Source: Lysobacterales bacterium (GTDB lineage Bacteria; Pseudomonadota; Gammaproteobacteria; Xanthomonadales; SZUA-5). Taken from it: a DNA stretch of 64,000 nucleotides. The notes under the pieces were generated by a model that saw only the letters and a list, made by a program, of their open reading frames with translations, made no database searches and had not been told where the DNA came from. Positions within the stretch are counted from its first letter, which is position 1; each line of letters opens with the position of its first letter. The translations under genes were made by a program, and so were the position numbers. This document shows, piece by piece, positions 31,552 to 39,828 of the stretch. The DNA lies in contig JALHRS010000022.1 of assembly GCA_022841325.1 (NCBI GenBank), positions 1-64,000 on the forward strand, read 5' to 3'.

Positions 31552-32898
31552 ATGTCCAATTTATATACACCCAGGAGTATTGTTGCCCGTGCTTTGCCTG
31601 CCGCGATCGTGCTGATTCTGGCTGGGCCGGCTGTCGCCACCAACGGCTACTTCGCCCATGGCTATGGCACCAAGAGCAAGGCCATGGCCGGTACCGGCGT
31701 TTCGCTGTCGCTGGATACCCTGGCGCCCGCCACCAATCCGGCCGCCCTCACTGGCGTCGACGAACAAACCGACCTGGGTATCGCCTATTTCTCGCCGGAT
31801 CGCGGCTATGACGTCACTGGCGCTGCCACCGGGGCTTGCCTGTCACCGCAGCAATGTACTTTTGGCGTGGGCCCGGAATCCCGGCGCAGTGATCGTGACT
31901 ACTTCCTGATTCCGCACTTCGGCATTGCCCGCAAATGGAGTGACGAGGTCACTGTGGGTATTGCGGTCTACGGCAACGGCGGCATGAATACCCGCTACGT
32001 CGGTGGTTCGGCCACGGTCGGTGCGCCGATGGGGACGGTACCTCCGGGTACCGCATTCACCCTGCCAGGTACCTTCGGCTCCGGCACGGCCGGTGTCGAT
32101 CTGATCCAGTTGTTCGTGGCGCCCACCTACGCGCGGCGCTTCGACAATGGCGTCAGCATCGGCATCTCACCGATTCTGGCGATGCAGTCCTTCGAGGCAC
32201 GTGGTCTAGGCAACTTTGCGCCTTTCTCGTCGGCGCCGACCAAGCTGACCAATAACGGTCATGACCGCTCCTACGGTCTGGGCCTGAAACTCGGCATCCA
32301 GGCGCCGATCGGCGAAAGCGCACGTTTCGGCGCTTCCTATCAGACCAGGATGTCGATGAGCGAATTCGACAGCTACGCCGGACTGTTCGCGGGGCAGGGC
32401 GATTTCGACATTCCGGCCTCTGCCACGGTCGGTTTCTCGGTGGCGGCCAGCGAGGCCTTGACCCTGGCCTTCGACGTCGAGTGGATCGGCTACGGCGGCG
32501 TCGATTCCATCGCCAATCCGATCTTTCCGAATCTGCAGCGTGCTCCGCTGGGCGCCGATGGCGGCGCCGGCTTCGGCTGGAACGACATGACCGTGTACAA
32601 GCTTGGCGCTGCCTGGCAAGCCGATGCCCGGAGCACCTGGCGCTTCGGCTACAGCTTTGGCCATCAGCCCATCGATTCCAGTGAAGTCCTGTTCAATATC
32701 CTGGCGCCGGGCGTGGTCGAACAGCACTACACCGTGGGCTACACGCGCGAATCTGAAGGCGGCAACAGCTGGACGATCGCGGCGATGTATGCACCGTCCG
32801 AATCGGTCAGCGGCATCAATCCGCTGGACCCGGCGCAGAACATCAAGCTGAGCATGGATCAGTTTGAATTCGAGTTCAGCTACACCTTCGGCAGATGA
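31552..32898 (+). CDS. OmpP1/FadL-type outer-membrane protein
   Basis: The 448-residue protein has a signal peptide cut after AVA near residue 31 and then NGYFAHGYGTKSKAMAG and NPAALTG, the NPA signature of FadL channels. A series of amphipathic strands leads to the aromatic C-terminus FEFSYTFGR. FadL proteins let hydrophobic molecules pass the outer membrane. AAGG lies upstream of the ATG. Its place inside the sulfur island suggests that it moves a hydrophobic sulfur compound, such as elemental sulfur or an organosulfur molecule, but fatty-acid uptake is also possible. Confidence 0.85.
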   Translation: MSNLYTPRSIVARALPAAIVLILAGPAVATNGYFAHGYGTKSKAMAGTGVSLSLDTLAPATNPAALTGVDEQTDLGIAYFSPDRGYDVTGAATGACLSPQQCTFGVGPESRRSDRDYFLIPHFGIARKWSDEVTVGIAVYGNGGMNTRYVGGSATVGAPMGTVPPGTAFTLPGTFGSGTAGVDLIQLFVAPTYARRFDNGVSIGISPILAMQSFEARGLGNFAPFSSAPTKLTNNGHDRSYGLGLKLGIQAPIGESARFGASYQTRMSMSEFDSYAGLFAGQGDFDIPASATVGFSVAASEALTLAFDVEWIGYGGVDSIANPIFPNLQRAPLGADGGAGFGWNDMTVYKLGAAWQADARSTWRFGYSFGHQPIDSSEVLFNILAPGVVEQHYTVGYTRESEGGNSWTIAAMYAPSESVSGINPLDPAQNIKLSMDQFEFEFSYTFGR

Positions 32899-32966
32899 GA
32901 TCGCGCTGGTCCATGCCCGGCATTGCCTGCAGGGACCTCGTCGGCGGCCGTTCCGGTCGCCGACGG

Positions 32967-33419
32967 TCAGGGCTTGATGTAGGCGGCGCCTTCGGCAATC
33001 TGCAGTCGGGCGATTTCGGCGACGCCAGAAGGCACGATCTGCACGTCTGGCAACAGGCTCACGGCGTCGATGTTTCGGCCCTTCAGGGTATTGCCGCAGA
33101 CGCGGAATTCCACGCCTTCCAGCATCAGCGGGTCGACCAGCGCGTCATAGGAATTGCCGCGGTCGTCGGCGTGGCCATCGAGCAGAAAATCGACGCCAGC
33201 GCCCAAAGCGACCACCACGATGCGGATGGTCGGGTCGGCCGCATGGTGGTTGTTGATATTGCGCAGCATCGAGATGGCGCGCTCGCTGTCGTCGAGGTGA
33301 TAGACAACGGTGCGCCGGGGCTCGGTGGAGCCTTCGGCAATCAGTCCCGAACTGACACACAGCGCCCAGCAGGCAAACAGCAGCATTGCGGGCAAGCGGC
33401 GATAGGGGATTGGGCACAT
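32967..33419 (-). CDS. exported DsrE/DsrF-like protein
   Basis: The 150-residue protein has a signal peptide (MLLFACWALCVSSGLIAEG region) followed by a DsrE-like fold: RTVVYHLDDSERAISMLRNI, IRIVVVALGAGVDFLLDG and the conserved Cys segment GVEFRVCGNTLKGRN. In DsrE-type proteins the Cys carries a persulfide. The exported form suggests sulfur relay in the periplasm. It is divergent from the octahaem gene and shares its promoter region, where a CATGGCTAAATTAGCTATG palindrome lies. An in-frame second Met at residue 12 could be the real start. Confidence 0.82.
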   Translation of the reverse strand: MCPIPYRRLPAMLLFACWALCVSSGLIAEGSTEPRRTVVYHLDDSERAISMLRNINNHHAADPTIRIVVVALGAGVDFLLDGHADDRGNSYDALVDPLMLEGVEFRVCGNTLKGRNIDAVSLLPDVQIVPSGVAEIARLQIAEGAAYIKP

Positions 33420-33553
33420 TCGGGCGAGCTCCTGAGGGCTGCTGAGGGCTGCGGAAGGGCGCGTCGGCCAGTCTGCCGACGCAGTGTACCGAAGGCACCC
33501 GGGATTGAACTTGACCGGGCGCGGCGGAAAGTCGTGCGGACTTTGATATGCAT

Positions 33554-33572
33554 CATGGCTAAATTAGCTATG
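33554..33572. promoter_or_regulatory. palindrome between dsrE-like and octahaem genes
   Basis: CATGGCTAAATTAGCTATG has nine-base arms around a central A, with one mismatch. It lies about 100 bases before the octahaem ATG and 135 before the dsrE-like ATG. The core CTAAATTAG recurs as CTAATTTAG at 18103-18111. A regulator of the ArsR type would bind such a site; the protein is unknown. Confidence 0.45.
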
Positions 33573-33670
33573 GCGCGTATAAAGAGCTGTGAAGGAGCCG
33601 TGGAATCGGCCGGCGCGAGTTCCACGCGTCTGCCTGGTCCTCGGCCATCGACCGTTTTCGGAGCATTGCG

Positions 33671-35122
33671 ATGAAGATGCGCTTTCCAGCCTGGCTGATC
33701 GGCCTGATCGTCATCGCCCTGCTGATCGTCCTGCCTACACTCTACTTCCTGCCGTCGGCAGAGCAGCCGCAGTTGCCAGCCGCTGGAATTCCCGCGCGCG
33801 CGGAGCACGTGGATCACGCCGACATCGTCAAGGGTGATTTCAAGAGCGGGCAGGAAGTGACTCGCGCCTGCCTGGGGTGCCACGAGGATGCAGCGGCCGA
33901 ACTGATGCGCACCAGCCACTGGACCTGGGAGTCCAAACCCTACAACGTGCCCTGGCGCGAAGGCGCCGTGACCATCGGCAAGATCAACCAGATCAACAAC
34001 TTCTGCATCGGCACCCAGGGCAACGAGAACAAGTGCATGAGCTGCCACGCCGGTTATGGCTGGGAGGCCGGCCGCGCTGCCCAGCAGGCCAATCCGGAAA
34101 ATGTCGATTGTCTGGCCTGCCACGCGGATCCCGGCACCTATGGCAAGGGCCTGTTCGGCAACCCCGCAGAAGGCGTCGATCTGCTGGCCGCGGCGCGCAG
34201 CGTGCGCGCCACCACCCGTGAGAACTGCGGCAAATGCCATTTCGATGGCGGCGGCGGCAACGGCGTCAAGCACGGCGATCTGGACGAGAGCATGTACTTC
34301 CCGAACCAGTCGCTGGATGTGCACATGGGCGGCAAGCACAATCTGCAGTGCAGCGATTGCCATGTCACCAGGGCGCACCAGATTCTCGGTCGAATCATCG
34401 CCAACAACTACACCATCGACCCTGCCGAGCAGGTCTCGTGCATCCAGTGCCACGTCGGCAAGGTTCACAAGGACGAGCGCATTGGCACCCATCTGGCGGC
34501 AGTTGCCTGCCAGACCTGCCATATTCCGGCGATCGCGCGGGAGGAGCCGACCAAGGTCAGCTGGGACTGGTCCAAGGCCGCGGATGCCAGCCGCGCCGAG
34601 GATCACTACAGCTATCTCAAGATCAAGGGCGAATTCACTTATGAGTCGAATTTTGCCCCCAGCTATCTGTGGTTCAACGGCAACAACGAGTACCGCTATC
34701 TGCTCGGCGACAAGATCAACCCGGACGGTCCCACCTACATCAACAAGCCGGCCGGCAGCATCACTGATGCCAGGGCGAAGATCTTCCCCTTCAAGCTGCA
34801 CAAGGCCAGGCAGCCCTACGACAAGGTGCATCAGTACCTGCTGCAGCCGGTGACCTCGGGCAAGGACGGATTCTGGACCAACTTCGACTGGAACCAGGCC
34901 TTCGAACTGGCGGTACCGATGACCGGACTGGCCTACAGCGGTGAGTACGATTTCACCGAGACCCACATGTACTGGGCCACCACCCATATGGTGCAGCCAG
35001 CGCGCGATGCCTTGCAGTGCGAAGCCTGCCACTCGGCCACGGGCAAGCCCGGTCGGCTCGACTGGGAGGCCCTGGGTTATCCCGGTGATCCCATCGAATG
35101 GGGCGGGAGGAAGATGCCATGA
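33671..35122 (+). CDS. octahaem c-type cytochrome, tetrathionate reductase (Otr) family
   Basis: The 483-residue protein has an N-terminal membrane helix (residues 7-28) and eight CxxCH motifs: at 67, 122, 147, 186, 227, 257, 280 and 450. The order and the segments TSHWTWESKP, INNFCIGTQGNENKC and WFNGNNEYRYLLGDK match the octahaem tetrathionate reductase family, which can also reduce nitrite and hydroxylamine. GGAG precedes the ATG. Its stop overlaps the start of the heptahaem-b561 gene, so the two are coupled. In an aerobic sulfur oxidiser the enzyme might run as a thiosulfate or tetrathionate oxidoreductase; direction is inferred. Confidence 0.9.
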   Translation: MKMRFPAWLIGLIVIALLIVLPTLYFLPSAEQPQLPAAGIPARAEHVDHADIVKGDFKSGQEVTRACLGCHEDAAAELMRTSHWTWESKPYNVPWREGAVTIGKINQINNFCIGTQGNENKCMSCHAGYGWEAGRAAQQANPENVDCLACHADPGTYGKGLFGNPAEGVDLLAAARSVRATTRENCGKCHFDGGGGNGVKHGDLDESMYFPNQSLDVHMGGKHNLQCSDCHVTRAHQILGRIIANNYTIDPAEQVSCIQCHVGKVHKDERIGTHLAAVACQTCHIPAIAREEPTKVSWDWSKAADASRAEDHYSYLKIKGEFTYESNFAPSYLWFNGNNEYRYLLGDKINPDGPTYINKPAGSITDARAKIFPFKLHKARQPYDKVHQYLLQPVTSGKDGFWTNFDWNQAFELAVPMTGLAYSGEYDFTETHMYWATTHMVQPARDALQCEACHSATGKPGRLDWEALGYPGDPIEWGGRKMP

Positions 35123-37797
35123 AGCACCACGTTCAGGCGATTGTCCTCCTGTGCTGCGCGCTCGTCGCGCCAGCCAGCTCGCAGGCCGCCGATGGCCCCG
35201 GCGCCAATCGGCTGCACCCCGACTTTGTCGTGCTGGATGCCAATGGCGTCAATGTGCTGGACAGCGGCGCATCGCTGTCGACCATGAAGACCTGCGGTCA
35301 ATGCCATGACACCGACTACATCGAGAGTCATGCCTTTCATGCCGATCTCGGCTTGAAGTCTTTCGCCGCCAACGCTGCATCCTGGGACTCCAGCCCCGGG
35401 CTGTTCGGGCGTTGGGATCCGCTGAGGTACCGATACCTGAGTCGCAGCGGCGACCAGCGTCTGGATCTGTCCACGCCCGAATGGCTGATGCAGCTGGGTG
35501 AGCGCGTGGTCGGTGGCGGCCCCGCCATGCGGTCGCGCGCCGGGGCGTCACTGCTTGACCTGCCACCGGATGGCGCCAACCCGGAGAGCGCGCTGCTGGG
35601 CGACTCCGGCGAGATCACACCGTGGGACTGGACAACCTCGGGTGGCATGGAGATGAACTGCTTCCTCTGCCATCTGGAGCAGCCCAATATCAGCGCCCGC
35701 GCCGAGGCGCTGCACCAGGGCCAGTTTGGGCGCGCCAACACGGCCACCTTGTCGGGCTTGAACATCGTCGAGGCAGCCGGACAGGTCTGGGCCTGGAACC
35801 CCGCAGCCTTCAACGATCAGCGTGAGCTGCAGAGCAGGCTGGTGAACATCCAGGATCCGACCAATGCCAATTGCGCCGCCTGCCATGGCGAGGTGCACCC
35901 GGCCACGGACGAGCCCCTGACCATCAGCGCCTGCGATCTCGACTATCCGCAGACGGCCACCACCGGTCAGGTGATTGCCTCGCAGCGCATCAATGCCTCG
36001 GGGGTGAATCTGGCCGGCAAGGCCGAGTTGCACCGCTCCTGGGATATCCATGCCGAGCGCCAGCTGCAATGCACCGATTGCCATCACGCACTGAACAACC
36101 CGGCGCACCTGAGCCAGATCCAGGGCAACAACCCTGCCCATCTGCGCTACGACCCGCGCTCGCTGGAGATCAACGAGTACCTGCGTCGGCCCGATCACAA
36201 CTTCGCCCGTGGCCAGAGTGCCCAGTTCAATCTGGCACCCGAATACAAGGGCACCATGCGCCGCTGCGAGAACTGCCACGACGCCGCCACCAGTCATCAG
36301 GCCTGGCTGCCCTATGTCGAAACCCATATGGCAGCGATGGCCTGCGAGACCTGTCACATTCCCAAGCTGCATGCGCCGGCCAATCAGAGCTATGACTGGA
36401 CCCTGATCCGCACCGACGGCGCTGCGATCAGCAGCTGTAGAGGTGTCGAAGGTCCCCCGGGTGATGTCAGATCGCTGGTGACCGGCTACCAGCCAGTGCT
36501 GCTCCAGCGCCGCAACATCGATGGTCAGTCAATGCTGGCCCCGTACAACCTGATCACCAGCTTCTATTGGGTGTACCAGGACGGCAGCGGACAACAGCGG
36601 CCGGTGCGACTGATCGACCTGAAGACGGCATTTCTCAAGGATGGTGCCCATGCGCCCGAGATCGTCAGCGCTTTCGACGCGGACGGTGATGGCCGTCTCG
36701 GCGATACTGAACTGGTCATCGTCACGCCCGCACAGCAACAGCTACTGCAAGCCAGGTTGAGTGCACTGGGGCTTGCCGATGTCCACATCGAGGGGCGCGT
36801 GCAGCCCTACAGCATCAACCACAATGTCGTCCGCGGCGAAAATGCGCTGAACGACTGCCGCGCCTGCCACAACCAGGGCTCCAGGCTGATGCAGTCCATG
36901 CGTTTGGCGGATCACGCGCCGGTGATGCCGGAATTCGTCGCCACCACCAATGTCAGCGGCAGCGGCGAGATGATCCGCGATCAGGCCGGAGCACTGATCT
37001 ATCAACCGCAGCCCGCACAGGATGGGCTGTACATCTTTGGCGCCAGCCGCAACAGCTGGATGGACCGTCTGGGGGCCCTGGCCTTTGCCGGCACGCTGTT
37101 CGGTGTCTTCGCTCACGGCAGCCTGCGTTACCTGGCGTGGCGGCGACGGCCGCATGGCGTGGAACACACCCGACGCGTGCGCATGTACGACGCCTATCGC
37201 CGCTTCTGGCACTGGCTGCAGGCCACCAGCATCCTGGTGTTGCTGATGACTGGCCTGATCATCCATCGGCAGGACATCTTCAGCGCTTTTTCCTTCCGCG
37301 GCGTGATCACCCTGCACAATGTGCTAGCGGTGATTCTGGTGGTCAACGCGGTGTTCTCGCTGTTCTATCACCTGGCAACCGAGCGCATGCGCGAATACAT
37401 CCCGCGTCCGCACGGCTTCTTTGACGATTCCATCGCCCAGACCAGGTACTACCTGTCCGGCATCTTCAAGGGCGAACCGCATCCCTTCGAGAAGAGCCCG
37501 GACGATCGCATGAACCCGATCCAGAAGCTGACCTACTTCGGCATCCTGAATGTGCTGTTGCCGCTGCAGATACTGACTGGCGTGCTGATCTGGGGCGTGC
37601 AGCGCTGGCCGGAGTTGGCCGGCAGCCTCGGCGGCCTGCCGCTGCTGGCGTCGGTGCACTCACTGGTGGCCTGGCTGTTTGCCAGTTTCATTGTTGGCCA
37701 TGTGTATCTGACCACCACCGGCGCGACGCCGCTGGAAGGCATCCGCGGCATGGTGACCGGTTATGAAGAAGTCGAGGATCACCCCGGGAAATCGTAG
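35119..37797 (+). CDS. heptahaem cytochrome c fused to a cytochrome b561 domain
   Basis: The 892-residue protein has a signal peptide, then seven CxxCH motifs (59, 181, 252, 318, 383, 409 and 580). An EF-hand-like DADGDGRLGDTE follows at about 520-531. A membrane helix near 650-670 leads into a four-helix cytochrome b561 domain with candidate haem-b His residues in FWHWL, TLHN, SVHS and VGHVY. A likely path is quinone pool, haem b, seven haems c, then the octahaem protein, or the reverse. The start at 35119 overlaps the preceding stop. Fusing both parts in one chain is unusual; related pairs are normally separate genes. Confidence 0.88.
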   Translation: MKHHVQAIVLLCCALVAPASSQAADGPGANRLHPDFVVLDANGVNVLDSGASLSTMKTCGQCHDTDYIESHAFHADLGLKSFAANAASWDSSPGLFGRWDPLRYRYLSRSGDQRLDLSTPEWLMQLGERVVGGGPAMRSRAGASLLDLPPDGANPESALLGDSGEITPWDWTTSGGMEMNCFLCHLEQPNISARAEALHQGQFGRANTATLSGLNIVEAAGQVWAWNPAAFNDQRELQSRLVNIQDPTNANCAACHGEVHPATDEPLTISACDLDYPQTATTGQVIASQRINASGVNLAGKAELHRSWDIHAERQLQCTDCHHALNNPAHLSQIQGNNPAHLRYDPRSLEINEYLRRPDHNFARGQSAQFNLAPEYKGTMRRCENCHDAATSHQAWLPYVETHMAAMACETCHIPKLHAPANQSYDWTLIRTDGAAISSCRGVEGPPGDVRSLVTGYQPVLLQRRNIDGQSMLAPYNLITSFYWVYQDGSGQQRPVRLIDLKTAFLKDGAHAPEIVSAFDADGDGRLGDTELVIVTPAQQQLLQARLSALGLADVHIEGRVQPYSINHNVVRGENALNDCRACHNQGSRLMQSMRLADHAPVMPEFVATTNVSGSGEMIRDQAGALIYQPQPAQDGLYIFGASRNSWMDRLGALAFAGTLFGVFAHGSLRYLAWRRRPHGVEHTRRVRMYDAYRRFWHWLQATSILVLLMTGLIIHRQDIFSAFSFRGVITLHNVLAVILVVNAVFSLFYHLATERMREYIPRPHGFFDDSIAQTRYYLSGIFKGEPHPFEKSPDDRMNPIQKLTYFGILNVLLPLQILTGVLIWGVQRWPELAGSLGGLPLLASVHSLVAWLFASFIVGHVYLTTTGATPLEGIRGMVTGYEEVEDHPGKS

Positions 37798-37869
37798 TGA
37801 TGAGGCGAGGAATACGGCCCCGGCTGTGGCAAGCCCTGCAATCCCGGGCAATCAACGAGGAGTAGCGTG

Positions 37870-38415
37870 ATGGCGATGAGATTCATCCAGGCGATCTTCA
37901 AGCGGCAGGAAAAGCCCTATGTGCATCCCTATCTGGCTGGCGCCATCCTGGGGGTCGTGCTGTTTCTGGCCTTCCTGCTGACCGGCAACGGACTCGGCTC
38001 ATCGGGGGCCACCAGCCGCATCGACGCGGCCCTGGTCGACATGGTGGCGCCCGCCCACGTCGACAACAATCCCTACCTGCTCAAGATGGCCGGAGGCGAC
38101 AAGAATCCGCTGGACGACTGGATCGTGCCGGTGTTCCTCGGCGCCTTGCTCGGTGGCTTCAGCTCCGGCGCGCTGAATGGACGCCTGCGCCTGACCACGA
38201 CCAAGGGCCCGAACATCTCCAACGGTATGCGCTGGCTGATGTCGTTTCTGGGCGGCGTGATCTTCCTCTACGGCGCCCGCATGGCCCGCGGCTGCACTTC
38301 GGGGCAGGCACTGTCCGGCGGCGCCACGCTGGCTGCCGGCTCGTGGGTGATCATGTTTTCGATCTTTGCCGGCGCCTATGCGCTGGCCTATTTCGTGCGC
38401 CGTCTGTGGCTGTAG
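37870..38415 (+). CDS. YeeE/YedE-family transporter, N-terminal half (pair 3)
   Basis: The 181-residue membrane protein resembles the half at 18348: FLAFLLTGNGLGSSGATSR, DKNPLDDWIVPVFLGALLGG and YGARMARGCTSGQALSGGATL with the conserved Cys. GAGGAG lies seven bases before the ATG at 37870; GTG at 37867 and ATG at 37876 are possible alternatives. It follows the b561 fusion by 72 bases, so it is likely in the same operon. Confidence 0.85.
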   Translation: MAMRFIQAIFKRQEKPYVHPYLAGAILGVVLFLAFLLTGNGLGSSGATSRIDAALVDMVAPAHVDNNPYLLKMAGGDKNPLDDWIVPVFLGALLGGFSSGALNGRLRLTTTKGPNISNGMRWLMSFLGGVIFLYGARMARGCTSGQALSGGATLAAGSWVIMFSIFAGAYALAYFVRRLWL

Positions 38416-38445
38416 CGCGGCTACGCAACGATTGAGGAGAAGGTC

Positions 38446-39747
38446 ATGCATTTTCCACTGGAAGCATTCGGCGCCGTCAGCGCCAGCAATCCGTGGACCT
38501 ATCTGGTGTTCGGCGCCATCGGCTATGCCTTCGGGTTCACGCTGGAGATGGCGGGATTCGGCGATTCACGAAAGCTGGCGGGTCAGTTCTATTTCCGGGA
38601 ACTGACGGTCTTCAAGGTCATGTTCACGGCCATCGCCGTGGCCATGGTCCTGATCTGGGGGGCGGTGGGAATGGGGTGGCTCGATTTCAGCCAGGTCTGG
38701 GTCAATCCCACTTATCTGGGATCGGGCATCGTGGGCGGGTTGATCATGGGGGTAGGCTTCATCATCGGCGGCTTCTGCCCGACCACCTCGCTGGCTTCGG
38801 CATCCACCGGCAAGATCGATGGCATGTTCTTCATGCTCGGCGGCTTCGTCGGTGCCTTCCTGTTTGCCGAGACCCAGGGCTCCTACGATCACTGGTACAA
38901 CCACGCCGGCTATTTCGGGCGGCTGACCCTGGATCAGGTGTTCGGCATTCCGGCGCCGGTGATCGTGCTGATCGTGGTCTGCGCGGCGCTGTTCTTCTTC
39001 TGGGGCAGCGAGCGCGTCGAGCACGCGGTTGCCGGCAAGAACCTGGCTGCAGAACCGCGTATCCGCAAGTTCGGCGCTGCAGGCCTGTTGGCGGCGGCGC
39101 TGATGGTGCTGCTGATCGGCAGTCCGACGCTGGAAGATCGCTACCAGAAACTCAGCTTCCAGCGTACCGAAACCATCGAGCAGGAGAACGCCGAAGCGTT
39201 GACCCTGACCCGGGTCTACAGCGCCGACGAAATGCTGGCGCAGCGCCTGGTGTTCACCTCGCCAGCCGAAGCCTTCAAGGCCCGCTACAACCAGGCGGTC
39301 AAGCCGATCTTCCTGGATGTGCGCCGCGAATCGGACTACAACCTCTACCACATCGCCGATTCCATCAGCGCGCCGCTGGAGAGCCTGGCCGGGCGCGTGC
39401 CCGAGCTACTCGCCGAGCCGCCCGGAAATACGGTCATCGTGACCATCAGCAACGACGAGTCCGCGGCCGTCGCCGCCTGGAAGCTGCTGGTGGCGTCGGG
39501 TGTGCCGAACGTCTATGTGCTCGAGGGCGGCATCAATCGCTGGATCGCGTTTTTCGGCAAGGAGGACAGCCTGTTGCAGCCGCTGGACCATGCTGGCGAC
39601 GACGAACTCGGCTACGCCTTCAAGGCCGCGCTCGGCAGTCGCTATCCCTCCTGCGCGCCCGACCCGATAGCGCACGAGCATCTGGAGTTCGATCCGCGCA
39701 TCGTGCTGCAGCTCAAACGCGACAAATCCGGTGGTGGCTGTGGGTAG
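38446..39747 (+). CDS. YeeE/YedE C-terminal half fused to a rhodanese-like domain with a GGGCG arm (pair 3)
   Basis: The first 190 residues are a YeeE half with GGFCPTTSLASASTGKIDG (Cys111). A further membrane helix at about 209-226 is followed by a rhodanese-like domain (FLDVRRESDYNLYHI at 289-303). The catalytic Cys of rhodanese is Ser335 here (VTISNDESA), so the domain cannot carry sulfur in the usual way. The chain ends SGGGCG, with Cys432 next to last, like the SoxY arm GGCGG. Another Cys (403, in YPSCAPDP) lies near the end. The domain would face the periplasm or cytoplasm depending on topology, which I cannot fix. I infer that the C-terminal Cys takes sulfur from, or gives it to, the channel. 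Confidence 0.85.
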   Translation: MHFPLEAFGAVSASNPWTYLVFGAIGYAFGFTLEMAGFGDSRKLAGQFYFRELTVFKVMFTAIAVAMVLIWGAVGMGWLDFSQVWVNPTYLGSGIVGGLIMGVGFIIGGFCPTTSLASASTGKIDGMFFMLGGFVGAFLFAETQGSYDHWYNHAGYFGRLTLDQVFGIPAPVIVLIVVCAALFFFWGSERVEHAVAGKNLAAEPRIRKFGAAGLLAAALMVLLIGSPTLEDRYQKLSFQRTETIEQENAEALTLTRVYSADEMLAQRLVFTSPAEAFKARYNQAVKPIFLDVRRESDYNLYHIADSISAPLESLAGRVPELLAEPPGNTVIVTISNDESAAVAAWKLLVASGVPNVYVLEGGINRWIAFFGKEDSLLQPLDHAGDDELGYAFKAALGSRYPSCAPDPIAHEHLEFDPRIVLQLKRDKSGGGCG

Positions 39748-39828
39748 AGCGGGTGTCGGTGGTTGATGTCGGTGCCGGATGAGAGTTCCGATCGCCCCTG
39801 GCGGCGCGCTGGTTCGCGAATCAAACAA

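Noticed and set aside
33341..35032. Long minus-strand open frame opposite the octahaem gene
   Set aside because: The plus strand has eight CxxCH motifs in family order; the opposite frame has no domain and is rich in low-complexity Gln/Ala/Gly sequence.
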